The notes: generated by a model not told the origin, from the letters alone. DNA of 64,000 nt from Klenkia taihuensis (GCF_900112525.1 NZ_FOMD01000004.1:310001-374000), one strand, 5' to 3'; counted from the stretch's first letter, positions 36,875 to 46,077 are shown. Numbers and translations are program-made.

Positions 36875-38844
36875 CCGAAGGTCACCAGGATGGTCACCGA
36901 GGTGCCCGGGTCGACGACCTCGCCGGCGGCGGGGGTCTGGCGCAGCACGGTGTCGCCGAAGAACTGGGTCACCGAGACCTCCAGGCCGGCGGCCTCCAGC
37001 GCGGCGACGGCGGCGTCCTTGGTCTGCCCGACCACGTTCGGCACGGTCACCTGCACCGGCCCGACGGACACCGTCAGCGTGATGGTCGAGCCGTAGGCCT
37101 GGTTGCCGCCGGGGGAGGCGGAGACGACCTCGCCGGTGGAGACGGCGTCGCTGCGGCCCTCGTCGCGGGTGACCTCGAAGCCCAGGCCCTCCAGCGTCGC
37201 CTGGGCGTCGTCGGGGTCGCTGCCGGCCAGGTCGGGGACGTCGGCGGTGGCCGGGCCCTCGGCGACCTGGAGGGTCACGGTGTCGCCGCGGCGCAGCTCG
37301 GTGCCCGCGGCGGGGTCGATGGCCATCACCGAGCCCGCGGCGACGTCGTCGCTGCGCCCGGTGGTGCGGGCCACCTGCAGGTCGCCGCCCAGGGCCTCGA
37401 TCGCGGCCTGCGCGTCGTCGGCGGGCTGGCCCACCAGGGCGCCGTCCACGGTGAACCGCTCGGGGCCCTTGGACACGGTGAGCGTGACGTCGCTGCCGAT
37501 GATGATCCGGGCCCCGTCGGCGGGGTCGGCGGAGACGACCGTGCCGGCCGGGACGTCCTCGCTGAACACCTCGGTGACCACCGGGTCCAGCCCGGCCTCC
37601 TGCAGGAACCCGATGGCCTGCTGCTGGCCCTGCCCGGACACCTCGGGGACGTCGGTCCACCTGCCCGACCCCAGCCACCAGCCGACCGCGCCGATGGTCA
37701 CCGCCATGAGCAGCACGACGGCGACGGCCAGCCGCACCCGGCGGCGCCGGATGTGGTCGGGCACGCCGACCCGCGGCAGCGGCCGGGGTGCGGTGGGGTG
37801 CGGGGGACGGCGACCGCCGACCGCCCCGGTGGGCGGCAGCGGCACCATCGCGGTGCGCCCCCCGGGCCGGTGCGGCGAGATGACCTCGGTGCGCGGGTCG
37901 TCGCCGCCGCGCGCGGCCGAGGGTCGGTTGACCGGGCGGATCGTGGTGGTGTGCGTGCTGGCCCGGCCGGTGGGCACCGGGGTGCGGCCCAGCCCGAGGT
38001 CGCGGGAGATGTCCTCGATCTCGGCGAGGAAGGCGCCGGCGTCCAGCGGGCGGGCGCCGGGGTCGCGGCGAGTGGTGCGGGCGACCAGCTCGTCGACCTG
38101 CCACGGCACCGACGGGGTCTCCTCCGACGGCGGCGGGACGTCGTGGTGCACGTGCTGGTAGGCCACCGCCAGCGGGGTGTCGCCGGCGTAGGGCGGGTGC
38201 CCGGTGAGCAGCTCGTAGAGGACCACACCCGCGGCGTAGACGTCGGAGCGGGCGTCGGACTTGCCGCGCTCGAGCTGCTCGGGGGACAGGTAGGCGACCG
38301 TGCCGATGAGCACGCCGCCGGTGTGGCTGGTGTGCCCGGTGCCGGCGACGGCGCGGGCCAGCCCGAAGTCGGCGACCTTGACCTGGCCGGTGGAGGAGAT
38401 GAGCACGTTCTCGGGCTTGATGTCGCGGTGCACGATGCCGGCCCGGTGCGCGGCGGTCAGCCCGGACAGCACCGGCTCCATGACCGCGAACGCCTCGCCG
38501 ACGGTCAGCCGGCCGCGGGCCTGCAGCAGGTCGCGCAGGGTGCGGCCCCGGACGAGCTCCATGACCAGGTAGACCAGGCCCTGGTCGCTGCCCTGGTCGC
38601 TGACGCCGACCACGTTGGGGTGGCTGAGCATGGCCGCGGCGCGGGCCTCGCGGATGAACCGGTCGACGAAGGCCGGGTCGTGGGCGAGGTGCTCGACCAT
38701 GACCTTGACCGCGACCTGGCGGTGCAGGCGGAGGTCGGTGGCGGCGTAGACGGTGGACATGCCGCCGCGCGCCACGCGCTCCTCGAGGCGGTAGCGCCCC
38801 TCCAGGACCAGCCCCAGCACGGGGTCGGTCACGGCGGTGTCCAC
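36871..38844 (-). CDS. pknL: Serine/threonine protein kinase with four PASTA domains (PknL position)
   Basis: A 657-residue membrane kinase. The kinase domain (about 10-275) has ARGGMSTVYAATD, HRDIKPENVLI and VADFGLARAV. A Pro-rich juxtamembrane stretch leads to one TM helix (about 368-388) and four extracytoplasmic PASTA repeats (about 395-657), which sense peptidoglycan fragments in related kinases. The gene is near an Rv2175c-like gene, as pknL is in M. tuberculosis, but the mycobacterial PknL has no PASTA repeats as I recall. The GTG at 38844 follows TAGACT by 7 nt, which removes ten weakly supported residues. Confidence 0.93.
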   Translation of the reverse strand: MDTAVTDPVLGLVLEGRYRLEERVARGGMSTVYAATDLRLHRQVAVKVMVEHLAHDPAFVDRFIREARAAAMLSHPNVVGVSDQGSDQGLVYLVMELVRGRTLRDLLQARGRLTVGEAFAVMEPVLSGLTAAHRAGIVHRDIKPENVLISSTGQVKVADFGLARAVAGTGHTSHTGGVLIGTVAYLSPEQLERGKSDARSDVYAAGVVLYELLTGHPPYAGDTPLAVAYQHVHHDVPPPSEETPSVPWQVDELVARTTRRDPGARPLDAGAFLAEIEDISRDLGLGRTPVPTGRASTHTTTIRPVNRPSAARGGDDPRTEVISPHRPGGRTAMVPLPPTGAVGGRRPPHPTAPRPLPRVGVPDHIRRRRVRLAVAVVLLMAVTIGAVGWWLGSGRWTDVPEVSGQGQQQAIGFLQEAGLDPVVTEVFSEDVPAGTVVSADPADGARIIIGSDVTLTVSKGPERFTVDGALVGQPADDAQAAIEALGGDLQVARTTGRSDDVAAGSVMAIDPAAGTELRRGDTVTLQVAEGPATADVPDLAGSDPDDAQATLEGLGFEVTRDEGRSDAVSTGEVVSASPGGNQAYGSTITLTVSVGPVQVTVPNVVGQTKDAAVAALEAAGLEVSVTQFFGDTVLRQTPAAGEVVDPGTSVTILVTFG

Positions 38845-38851
38845 GGCGGCG

Positions 38852-38857
38852 AGTCTA
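38852..38857 (-). promoter_or_regulatory. -10 box of leaderless PASTA kinase gene
   Basis: TAGACT ends 7 nt before the GTG at 38844. Confidence 0.55.
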
Positions 38858-38908
38858 CGAGCGCGGGCCAGCACCCGAGGTCAGCGACGCGGGGGTCGCT
38901 CGTCCCGG

Positions 38909-40051
38909 TCAGCGGCTGGTCCAGCCGTACCGGGTCACCAGGTCGGGGGTGACCTCGGCCGGGGAGGCGACGCCGCACAGCGTCATGGTGTGCGCCAGCT
39001 CCCCGGTGAGCCCGGTGAGGACGCCGGCCACCCCGTCGGCCCCGCCGCAGGTCAGCCCCCAGGCGGTGGGCCGGCCGAGGAAGACCGCGCGGGCACCGAG
39101 GGCCAGCGCGACGAGGGCGTCGGAGCCGGTGCGCACCCCGCCGTCGGCGTAGACCTCGACGTCGGAGCCGTCGGGCGCGGTCTCGCCGCGGACGGCGTCG
39201 ACCACCTCCGGCAGGGCGTGCGCGCTGGGCACCACCAGGTCGACCTGCCGCCCGCCGTGCGCCGACACCCACACCGCCGAGGCGCCCGCCTGCACGCAGG
39301 CCACCGCGTCGTCGCCGCGCAGCACGCCCTTGACCACCACCGGCAGCCCGCTGACCTCGGCGAACCGGCCGACGTCGGCGAGCACCCAGCCGGGGCTCTC
39401 GTTCGCCGCCAGCGGCGGCCGGTCGTCGGGGGCGGGGTGGTTGGCCATCCGCAGCCCGGCCGGCAGCGCGAAGTCGTTGCGCAGGTCGCGGTGCCGGCGG
39501 CCGAGCACCGGCAGGTCGACGGTGAGCACCAGCGCCCGGTACCCGGCGTCCCCGGCCCGGCGGGCGAGGTCGTCGGTGTGCGCGGGGGAGTGCTGGGCGT
39601 AGAGCTGGAACCACGCCGGCGACCCGGTGGCGGCGGCGACCTCCTCGACGGTGTGCGTGGCGCTGGTGGACACGCACAGCAGCGCGCCGGCGGCCGCGGC
39701 GCCCCGGGCGGTGGCCAGCTCGCCGTCGGGGTGGGCCATCGACTGGTAGGCCCACGGCGCGACGCCGACCGGGGTGGCCACCTCGGTGCCCAGCAGGGTG
39801 GTCGCCGTCGTCGCCGTGACCCCGCGCAGCACCCGGGGCCGCAGCCGCCAGGTGCGCCAGGCCACCGGAGCCTCGGCCAGCGAGGTCTCGGTGCCGGCGC
39901 CGCCGGCGTAGTAGTCGAAGACCGCGGGGTCCAGCAGGCCCCGCGCGCGCTCCTCGAGGTCGTCGAGGTCCAGGAAGGGCGGCGGCGCGGTGGGGTCGGC
40001 CGGGCGGGGCACCTCACCCGGGGCGCGGCGGCGCTGGGTCTGACCGGTCAT
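38909..40051 (-). CDS. FMN-dependent alpha-hydroxy-acid oxidase/dehydrogenase
   Basis: A 380-residue TIM-barrel flavoprotein of the glycolate oxidase/lactate dehydrogenase family. FDYYAGGAGTETS marks the N-terminus, VAPWAYQSMAHPDGE and WFQLYAQHS follow. The catalytic His-Gly-Gly-Arg set is in VSAHGGRQVD (about residue 260) and the FMN phosphate site is VYADGGVRTGSD. It oxidises a 2-hydroxy acid; which one cannot be told. The divergent Rv2175c-like gene starts only 22 bp away, so their promoters overlap. Confidence 0.92.
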   Translation of the reverse strand: MTGQTQRRRAPGEVPRPADPTAPPPFLDLDDLEERARGLLDPAVFDYYAGGAGTETSLAEAPVAWRTWRLRPRVLRGVTATTATTLLGTEVATPVGVAPWAYQSMAHPDGELATARGAAAAGALLCVSTSATHTVEEVAAATGSPAWFQLYAQHSPAHTDDLARRAGDAGYRALVLTVDLPVLGRRHRDLRNDFALPAGLRMANHPAPDDRPPLAANESPGWVLADVGRFAEVSGLPVVVKGVLRGDDAVACVQAGASAVWVSAHGGRQVDLVVPSAHALPEVVDAVRGETAPDGSDVEVYADGGVRTGSDALVALALGARAVFLGRPTAWGLTCGGADGVAGVLTGLTGELAHTMTLCGVASPAEVTPDLVTRYGWTSR

Positions 40052-40061
40052 GCACCAGACC

Positions 40062-40067
40062 TAAACT
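40062..40067 (+). promoter_or_regulatory. -10 box of leaderless Rv2175c-like gene
   Basis: TAAACT ends 6 nt before the GTG at 40074. The same bases read on the minus strand (AGTTTAGGT) may hold the -10 of the divergent oxidase gene. Confidence 0.55.
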
Positions 40068-40073
40068 GATCGC

Positions 40074-40397
40074 GTGGAGTTCTACACCCCCCAGGACGTC
40101 GCGAAGCTGATCGGCGTGTCGCCCAACCGCGTGCGCCAGCTGGTCAACGACGGCAAGCTCCTCGCCCTCCCGGGCAGCGGCCGCAGCAAGATCCCCGTCG
40201 ACGTCATCCAGGACGGCGAGGTGCTGCGCCACCTGCCCGGCCTGCTCACCCTGCTGCACGACGGCGGGTTCTCCGAGCAGGAGGCCTTCGACTGGCTCTT
40301 CCGCGAGGACGAGTCGCTGCCGGGCACCCCGATCCAGGCGCTGCGCGACGACCGGCACACCGAGGTCACCCGACGCGCCCAGGCGCTGGCGTTCTGA
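40074..40397 (+). CDS. Rv2175c-like winged-helix DNA-binding protein
   Basis: A 107-residue protein. The N-terminal helix-turn-helix reads YTPQDVAKLIGVSPNRVRQLVNDGKLLALPGSGRSKIPVDVI, as in MerR/excisionase-like folds. The C-terminal half is helical (GLLTLLHDGGFSEQEAFDWLFRED). Mycobacterial Rv2175c is a DNA-binding substrate of PknL (established there); here the kinase gene lies 1.2 kb away, separated by the oxidase. The gene overlaps the start of crtYc by 4 bp and may lead the carotenoid transcript. Confidence 0.9.
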   Translation: MEFYTPQDVAKLIGVSPNRVRQLVNDGKLLALPGSGRSKIPVDVIQDGEVLRHLPGLLTLLHDGGFSEQEAFDWLFREDESLPGTPIQALRDDRHTEVTRRAQALAF

Positions 40398-40756
40398 GCC
40401 AGTTCACGTACCTCGGCCTGCTGGCCGGGGTGCTGGTCGTGACCGCTCCGCTGGAGCTGGTGCTGCACGTGCGGGTCTACCCGCGGTGGCGCCGGCTGCT
40501 GGTGGCGATCGCCCCGGAGTTCGTGGTCTTCGTGACCTGGGTGCTCTACGCCATCCACCAGGGCCACTGGGACTACAGCGCGGTCTACACGACCGGCGTC
40601 CGGCTGCCCGGCGGCATCCCGGTCGAGGAGGTCCTGTTCTTCCTCGTCGTCCCGCTGGCGTCGGTGCTGGCGCTGGAGGCGGTGCGGAAGGTGACCGGCT
40701 GGGACGCCGGCTACCCCGCCGAGGAAGCCGCGCCGGCGAACGGGGCCGGTCGATGA
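40394..40756 (+). CDS. crtYc: Lycopene cyclase subunit CrtYc
   Basis: A 120-residue membrane protein with three helices and the conserved P-V-E-E-V-L-F-F motif (about residues 77-84), half of the heterodimeric actinobacterial lycopene cyclase that cyclises lycopene ends in the membrane. The start is CTG at 40394, overlapping the upstream stop (CTGA); it restores the family N-terminus LSQFTYLGLLAGVLVVTAPLEL. The first GTG (40430) would cut the first helix. It overlaps crtYd by 4 bp. Confidence 0.88.
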   Translation: MSQFTYLGLLAGVLVVTAPLELVLHVRVYPRWRRLLVAIAPEFVVFVTWVLYAIHQGHWDYSAVYTTGVRLPGGIPVEEVLFFLVVPLASVLALEAVRKVTGWDAGYPAEEAAPANGAGR

Positions 40757-41100
40757 GCTACAGCGCGCTGGCGGTGACCGCGGTCGTCGTCGTCCTGCTG
40801 CTCGACCTCGTCGTCTACCGGACCCGGATGGTGACCCGGAAGGCGTACTGGACCGCCTACGCGATCATCGTGTCCTTCCAGCTGCTGATGAACGGCGTGC
40901 TCACCGGCCTGGGCGTGGTCACCTACGACCCGGGCACCATCTGGGGCCCGCGGATCGCCTACGCGCCGGTGGAGGACCTGCTCTTCGGCTGGGCGATGGT
41001 GACCCTGACCCTGGCCAGCTGGGCGGCGGTCAACCGGCGGGCGAACACCGCCAGGCGGCGCGGCCTGGACACCGACACCCGGCCGTCGAGCACCCGGTAG
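40753..41100 (+). CDS. crtYd: Lycopene cyclase subunit CrtYd
   Basis: A 115-residue membrane protein, the partner of CrtYc. Three helices, with the motif APVEDLLFGWAMV near residue 75 matching the P-x-E-x-x-x-F signature. The usual C-terminus comes near WAAVNRR; here about 20 more polar residues follow, and this tail is encoded antisense to the end of crtB (142-bp convergent overlap). ATGA start overlap with crtYc. Confidence 0.9.
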   Translation: MSYSALAVTAVVVVLLLDLVVYRTRMVTRKAYWTAYAIIVSFQLLMNGVLTGLGVVTYDPGTIWGPRIAYAPVEDLLFGWAMVTLTLASWAAVNRRANTARRRGLDTDTRPSSTR

Positions 41101-41888
41101 TCCACCTTCTCGATCTCGCGCAGGATGCCGCCGTACAGGTCGGTGGCCGCCCGCACGCAGTCCCGCGACTCCGGGGCGAGCATCGCCGTGCCGGGGGCGG
41201 CGTCGTCGTAGCGGCGGCGGACGACGTCGACCATCTCCCGCATCAGCGCGGTGAACCCCGGCGTGTGCCGGCGTTGCGCCAGCTGCTCGCGGGTGACGCC
41301 GTGCGCGGCCATCATGTCCGCGGGCAGGTAGACCCGGCCGCGGTCGACGTCCTCGGCGACGTCGCGCAGGAAGTTGGTCAGCTGGAAGGCCTCGCCCAGC
41401 GCGATGGCGTGCGGGGCGGCCTCCTCGCGGGCGACGCCCGCAGCCGTCCCGAGCACCGGGAGGACCTGCAGCCCGATGACCGAGGCCGAGCCCCACATGT
41501 ACCGGTCGAGCGCGTCGAGGTCGGCGTAGCCGGTGACGTCGAGGTCGCTGGTCATCGCGGCGAGGAAGTCGACCAGGTGCTCGCGCGGGATGTCGTAGCG
41601 GCGCACGGTGTCGGCCAGCGCCAGCCGCACCGGGTCGTCGGAGTGCCCGCTCTCCACGGCGGCCAGCGCGTCCCCGGACCAGGCCAGCAGCTCGGCCTCG
41701 GGGTCGCGACCGGGCTCGTCGGCGCCGACGTCGACGATGTCGTCGGCCACCCGGGCGGCGGCGTAGAGGGCGTGGATGGCCTGTCGCCGGTCGGGGGTGA
41801 GCAGCCGGGTGGCCAGGAAGTAGGACTTGCCGTGCTCGGCCGCGATCGCCCGGCACCGGGCGTAGGCGGCCTCCAGCTGCGCGCTCAC
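40959..41888 (-). CDS. crtB: Phytoene synthase
   Basis: A 309-residue prenyltransferase that condenses two geranylgeranyl diphosphates to phytoene. The two Asp-rich sites are DDIVDVGADE (about 47-56) and RDVAEDVDRGRVYLP (about 170-184). Also YFLATRLLTPDRRQAIHALYAAAR and EKVDYRVLDGRVSVSRPRRL. The tail beyond this last motif (about 28 residues) lies inside the crtYd overlap and is probably dispensable. The GTG overlaps the crtI stop (GTGA). Confidence 0.95.
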   Translation of the reverse strand: MSAQLEAAYARCRAIAAEHGKSYFLATRLLTPDRRQAIHALYAAARVADDIVDVGADEPGRDPEAELLAWSGDALAAVESGHSDDPVRLALADTVRRYDIPREHLVDFLAAMTSDLDVTGYADLDALDRYMWGSASVIGLQVLPVLGTAAGVAREEAAPHAIALGEAFQLTNFLRDVAEDVDRGRVYLPADMMAAHGVTREQLAQRRHTPGFTALMREMVDVVRRRYDDAAPGTAMLAPESRDCVRAATDLYGGILREIEKVDYRVLDGRVSVSRPRRLAVFARRLTAAQLARVRVTIAQPKSRSSTGA

Positions 41889-43351
41889 CCGGTGATCCGC
41901 TGCGCCGCGAGCCGGCCGCTGACCAGCACCATGGGGACGCCGACGCCGGGCTGCACGCTCGACCCGGCCAGCACCACGTTCTCCGGTCCGCCGCGGGGGT
42001 AGGTCGAGGGCCGGAACGGGCCGGTCTGGCCGAAGGTGTGCGCGAGGGCGAACGGGGTGCCCGCGGCCATGCCCTGGGCGGCCCAGTCGGCCGGGGTGAT
42101 CAGCTCCTCGACCTCGATCGCGCCGGTCAGGCCGGTCCAGCCGCGCCGCTCCATCGTCTGCAGCACCTCGTCGCGGTACCGCGGGGCCAGCGTGGGCCAG
42201 TCGATGCCGGGCGCGAGGTCGAGGTTCGGGGTGGGCGCCACGATGCTGAGCACCTGCCCGCCCTCGGGGGCCAGGGTGCGGTCGGTGCGGCTGGGCATGG
42301 AGACCAGCAGGCTGGGGTCGCTCATCGGCCGGCCCGTGACGGTCAGCTCCTCGAACACCTGCTCCCAGGCCGCGCCGAAGGTGATGGTGTGGTGCGCCTG
42401 GCCGGCCATCTCGTCGCGCACGCCGACGTGGATGGCCACGCAGCTGGGCGAGTAGGTGGGCTTCCGGCGCCGGCGCAGCGGCACCAGCAGGTCGGCCTGG
42501 TCGGCGGTCACGACGACGGCGTCGGCGGGCAGCAGCTCGCCGTCGGCCAGCCGGACGCCGTGCGCCCGCCCGCCGCGCAGGTCCAGCGAGGCGACCGCGG
42601 TGTCGTAGCGGAACACGACGCCGGCGTCGGCCGCGGCGGCGGCGAGCGCGGCCGGGACGGCGTGGATGCCGCCGACCGGGTGCCAGACGCCCTTGCCGAT
42701 GTCGAGCTCGGCGATGACGGCGTAGGCGGCGATGGCCCGGAACGGGGAGACCCCGGCGTAGAGGGCCTGGAAGCTGAACAGCCGGCGCAGCCGCTCGTCG
42801 GTGAAGAACCGGTCGACGTGCGGGGCGAGCTTGCCGAACCCGCCCTTGCGCACCAGCTCGAGCAGCGGCCGGCCGAGCAGGTCGAGCGGGGTGTCGAGGT
42901 TGCGGTCGATGAAGACGTCCCACTGCAGGGCGTCCAGCTCGCGCAGGTGGGCCAGGTAGCGGGTGACCTCCGCGCCGGCGCCGGGGCCGCAGACGGCCTC
43001 GGCCTCGGCGGCGAAGGCGGCCGGGTCGGCGTGCACGTCGATGGTGGAGCCGTCGGCGTACTGCGCCCGGTAGGTGGTCTCCAGCGGCAGCAGCTCGAGC
43101 CGGTCCTCGAGGGTCTCGCCGACGCAGGCCAGTGCGTCGCGGACCAGGCCGGGGGCGGTGAGCACCGACGGGCCGGTGTCCAGCGCGTAGCCCTGGCGCT
43201 CGACCCGGCCGGCGCGACCGCCCGGGTCGGGTCCGCGCTCGACGACGGTGACCTCGCGGCCGGCACCGCGCAGCCGCAGCGCCGCCGAGAGCCCGGCCAG
43301 CCCGGCGCCGACCACCACGACCCGGTCGGTGGGTCCTGGGACGGTCCTCAC
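41885..43351 (-). CDS. crtI: Phytoene desaturase
   Basis: A 488-residue FAD-dependent desaturase converting phytoene to lycopene at the membrane. The N-terminus VVVVGAGLAGLSAALRLRGAGREVTVVERGPDPGGRAG is the FAD motif with its extended loop. The C-terminal signature reads NVVLAGSSVQPGVGVPMVLVSGRLAA. The dehydrogenation stop point (neurosporene or lycopene) cannot be told, but the CrtYc/CrtYd cyclase implies lycopene. It overlaps crtE by 4 bp and is the middle gene of crtE-crtI-crtB. Confidence 0.95.
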   Translation of the reverse strand: MRTVPGPTDRVVVVGAGLAGLSAALRLRGAGREVTVVERGPDPGGRAGRVERQGYALDTGPSVLTAPGLVRDALACVGETLEDRLELLPLETTYRAQYADGSTIDVHADPAAFAAEAEAVCGPGAGAEVTRYLAHLRELDALQWDVFIDRNLDTPLDLLGRPLLELVRKGGFGKLAPHVDRFFTDERLRRLFSFQALYAGVSPFRAIAAYAVIAELDIGKGVWHPVGGIHAVPAALAAAAADAGVVFRYDTAVASLDLRGGRAHGVRLADGELLPADAVVVTADQADLLVPLRRRRKPTYSPSCVAIHVGVRDEMAGQAHHTITFGAAWEQVFEELTVTGRPMSDPSLLVSMPSRTDRTLAPEGGQVLSIVAPTPNLDLAPGIDWPTLAPRYRDEVLQTMERRGWTGLTGAIEVEELITPADWAAQGMAAGTPFALAHTFGQTGPFRPSTYPRGGPENVVLAGSSVQPGVGVPMVLVSGRLAAQRITG

Positions 43352-44481
43352 GTGGTGCGGGTGGTGGCGGCGACGGCGAGGGCGTCGAGGGCGGTGCGGG
43401 CCTCGTCGGTGACCGGTGCCTCGGCGATGGCCTCGCGGGCGGCGGTGGTCTGGGTGCTGATCCGGTCCTCGACCTGCTGCAGCGCGCCGGTGGCGCGCAT
43501 GAGGTCGCGGACGGCGTCCAGCTCCTCGGTGGTGGACCCGGGGTGCCCCAGCACGTCGGCCAGCAGTGCGCGGCCGGGGTCGTCGGCGGCCTCCTCGGTG
43601 AGCGCCACGAGCAGGGTCTGCTTGCCCTCGCGGAGGTCCTCGTCGGCGGACTTGCCGGTGACGGCCGGGTCGCCGAAGACGCCGAGGACGTCGTCGCGCA
43701 GCTGGAAGGCCTCGCCGAGGGGGAGGGCGATGCCGGTGTAGGCCTCGACCACCTCGGGGCCGGCGTCGGCGATGGCCGCGCCCAGGTGCAGCGGGCGCTG
43801 CACGGTGTACCCGGCGCTCTTGTACCGCGCGACCTTGAGGGCGCCCTCGGGGCCGGGCAGGCCGCCGGCGGCGCGGAGCAGGTCCAGGTACTGCCCGGCG
43901 GTGACCTCGGTGCGCATGGTGTCCCAGACCGGGCGGGCCCGGCCCAGGGCCTCGGCGGAGATGCCCGAGCGGCGCAGGAGCTCGTCGGACCAGACCAGGG
44001 CCAGGTCGCCGACCAAGATGGCCGCGCCGGTGCCGAAGAGGGCGGCGTCGCCGGTCAGGCCGCGGTCGCCGTGCCGGCCGGCGAAGCCGACGTGGGTGGC
44101 GGGACGGCCGCGGCGGGTGGTGGCGGCGTCCATGACGTCGTCGTGGACCAGGGCGGACCCGTGCACGAACTCCAGGGCGGCCACGGCACGGAGCACGGCG
44201 GCCTCGTCCTCGGGGTGCGCGGTGGCGATCGCCCGCCAGCCCCAGTACGCGAAGGCGGGGCGCAGCCGCTTGCCGCCCTCGGCCACCGCGGCCACCTCGT
44301 CGACGACCGGGACCAGCTCGTCGTCCATGCCCGAGAGCACGCCGCGCTTCTCGGCGAGGAAGGCGTCCAGGGCCTCGCTGACCGCCTCGCGGAGCCGGCC
44401 GAGGTGGGCCACATCGGCGGAAACCGCCTGGTCAGCGCCGTTTGCGCTGGTGGGGTCGGCTGATCGGGTCCCTGCGGTCAC
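43348..44481 (-). CDS. crtE: Geranylgeranyl diphosphate synthase
   Basis: A 377-residue all-helical isoprenyl diphosphate synthase. First Asp-rich motif [11 protein letters not shown] (about 118-124), chain-length region EFVHGSA upstream, second motif [13 protein letters not shown] (about 255). It makes C20 diphosphate for carotenoids. The GTG at 44481 follows CATACT by 6 nt; an ATG 24 nt upstream is possible but would overlap that box. First gene of crtE-crtI-crtB. Its place next to metF matches idsA2-Rv2172c in M. tuberculosis. Confidence 0.93.
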   Translation of the reverse strand: MTAGTRSADPTSANGADQAVSADVAHLGRLREAVSEALDAFLAEKRGVLSGMDDELVPVVDEVAAVAEGGKRLRPAFAYWGWRAIATAHPEDEAAVLRAVAALEFVHGSALVHDDVMDAATTRRGRPATHVGFAGRHGDRGLTGDAALFGTGAAILVGDLALVWSDELLRRSGISAEALGRARPVWDTMRTEVTAGQYLDLLRAAGGLPGPEGALKVARYKSAGYTVQRPLHLGAAIADAGPEVVEAYTGIALPLGEAFQLRDDVLGVFGDPAVTGKSADEDLREGKQTLLVALTEEAADDPGRALLADVLGHPGSTTEELDAVRDLMRATGALQQVEDRISTQTTAAREAIAEAPVTDEARTALDALAVAATTRTT

Positions 44482-44487
44482 GGACCG

Positions 44488-44493
44488 AGTATG
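44488..44493 (-). promoter_or_regulatory. Candidate -10 box for crtE-crtI-crtB
   Basis: CATACT on the minus strand ends 6 nt before the GTG at 44481. First base deviates from TANNNT. Confidence 0.4.
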
Positions 44494-44570
44494 CCCGCCC
44501 CCCATGACGCGGGCACGCCATGATCGGGACGGGGTGCCGCAGGTCGCACCCGGAGGGCGGTGCGGTTCCG

Positions 44571-44576
44571 TACCGT
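44571..44576 (+). promoter_or_regulatory. -10 box of leaderless metF
   Basis: TACCGT ends 8 nt before the GTG at 44585. Confidence 0.5.
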
Positions 44577-44584
44577 GTGCGGTC

Positions 44585-45484
44585 GTGACCGGCACCGTGC
44601 GCGAGCTGCTCGAGAAGGGGCAGCCCACCTGGTCCTTCGAGTTCTTCCCGCCCAGGAGCCCGGCCGGCGAGGCCCAGTTGTGGACGGCGCTGCGCGAGCT
44701 GGAGCGGCTGGCGCCGTCGTTCGTGTCGGTGACCTACGGTGCCGGCGGCTCGACGCGCGAGGGCACCCTGGCGGTCACCGAGCGGATCGCGACCGACACC
44801 ACGATGCTGCCGCTGGCCCACCTCACCGCGGTCGACCACTCCGTCGACGAGCTGCGCAACGTGGTCGCCCGGCTGGCCGCCGCGGGGGTCACCAACATCA
44901 TGGCGCTGCGCGGCGACCCGCCCGGCGCCGACCCGCAGGCCGACTGGACGGCGCACCCGCAGGGGCTGTCCTACGCCGCGGAGCTGGTCGAGCTGGTGCG
45001 GGGGATGGGCGAGTTCTGCGTGGGCGTGGCCGCCTTCCCCGAGACCCACCCCCGCTCGCCCGACGCCGAGACCGACGCCGACATGTTCGTGGCCAAGTGC
45101 CGCGCGGGTGCCGACTTCGCGATCACCCAGATGTTCTTCCGGGTCGAGGACTACCTCCGGCTGCGCGACCGGGTGGCCGCCCGGGGGTGCGACGTCCCCC
45201 TGCTGGCCGGGGTGATGCCGGTGACCAGCGCGAAGCAGATCGCCCGCATCGTGCAGCTGTCGGGCCAGGCGTTCCCGGCGGAGCTGGCGGAGCGCTTCGC
45301 GGCCGCCGCCGACGCCCCCGCCGACGAGCAGCGGGCGCTGGGCGTCGACGTGGCCACGCAGCTGTGCGAGCAGCTGCTGGCCGAGGGCGTGCCCGGCATC
45401 CACTTCATCACCATGAACAGGTCGACGGCGACCCGCGAGGTCTACGAGCGGCTGTCCCCGGTCAGCGCGGCGTCGGCCTCCTGA
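44585..45484 (+). CDS. metF: Methylenetetrahydrofolate reductase
   Basis: A 299-residue TIM-barrel flavoprotein that reduces 5,10-methylene-THF to 5-methyl-THF for methionine synthesis. Motifs: [14 protein letters not shown] (catalytic Glu), [43 protein letters not shown] and DFAITQMFF. Divergent from crtE; 104 bp between the starts contains both promoters. The last 43 bp overlap the convergent uncharacterised gene. Confidence 0.94.
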   Translation: MTGTVRELLEKGQPTWSFEFFPPRSPAGEAQLWTALRELERLAPSFVSVTYGAGGSTREGTLAVTERIATDTTMLPLAHLTAVDHSVDELRNVVARLAAAGVTNIMALRGDPPGADPQADWTAHPQGLSYAAELVELVRGMGEFCVGVAAFPETHPRSPDAETDADMFVAKCRAGADFAITQMFFRVEDYLRLRDRVAARGCDVPLLAGVMPVTSAKQIARIVQLSGQAFPAELAERFAAAADAPADEQRALGVDVATQLCEQLLAEGVPGIHFITMNRSTATREVYERLSPVSAASAS

Positions 45485-46077
45485 GCCGCGCGGCGCAGGG
45501 CCACCCGCTCGGCCCGGTAGCCGCCCAGCACACCCACCACCGGCAGGTTCGACAGCGCCCGAGCGCCCAGGTTGCCCTTGGGCCGGGCGTCGAGGGCGTC
45601 GTCGATGCGCGAGAGCGTGCGGGTCACCCGCCACAGCGTGCGGGCCGCGCCCGCGGCGCCGCGCCGCCGGTCCTGGGCGCCCAGCACCTCCTCGGCGTAG
45701 GCACCCTTCTGCCGCTGCAGCAGCGGGGTGACCTGCTCGGCGGTCAGCGGGCGGTCCAGCAGCACCCGGGCCAGCAGCGCCACCCGGCGGGCCGGGTCGT
45801 CGACGTCGTGCTCGGCGGCGATGCCCAGCACCACCAGGGACTGGATGCCCGCGCCGATGCCGTTCTGCAGCGGCAGCAGGTCGGCGAGCTTGCCGGCGAA
45901 CCGCGGCGCGGCCGAGCCCACGGCGACCACCCGGGCGACCGTCTCGGCCCACCACTCCGCCCGCTGCGCCGCCGGCATGGCCGGTGGGCGGTCCAGCCGG
46001 GCGACCACGGGGGCCCACAGCCGGTCGACCCGGCGGAGGACGTCGACCACGACGGCGTCGGAGACGGGGGGCGCCAT
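45442..46077 (-). CDS. Uncharacterised protein, weakly EcsC/DUF697-like
   Basis: A 211-residue protein I cannot assign. It is mostly helical: an N-terminal amphipathic region, [22 protein letters not shown], a second set [22 protein letters not shown], and a C-terminal [25 protein letters not shown]. The small-residue GIGAG and PVVGVLGGY segments recall EcsC or DUF697 proteins, but no clear membrane helix is present. The ATG at 46077 follows TAGCGT by 8 nt. Its 3' end overlaps metF by 43 bp. Confidence 0.7.
   Translation of the reverse strand: MAPPVSDAVVVDVLRRVDRLWAPVVARLDRPPAMPAAQRAEWWAETVARVVAVGSAAPRFAGKLADLLPLQNGIGAGIQSLVVLGIAAEHDVDDPARRVALLARVLLDRPLTAEQVTPLLQRQKGAYAEEVLGAQDRRRGAAGAARTLWRVTRTLSRIDDALDARPKGNLGARALSNLPVVGVLGGYRAERVALRRAAQEADAALTGDSRS

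Noticed and set aside
40394-44481. C50 carotenoid pathway
   Set aside because: CrtYc/CrtYd-type cyclases also occur in C50 pathways, but no crtEb-like elongase is present in the window.
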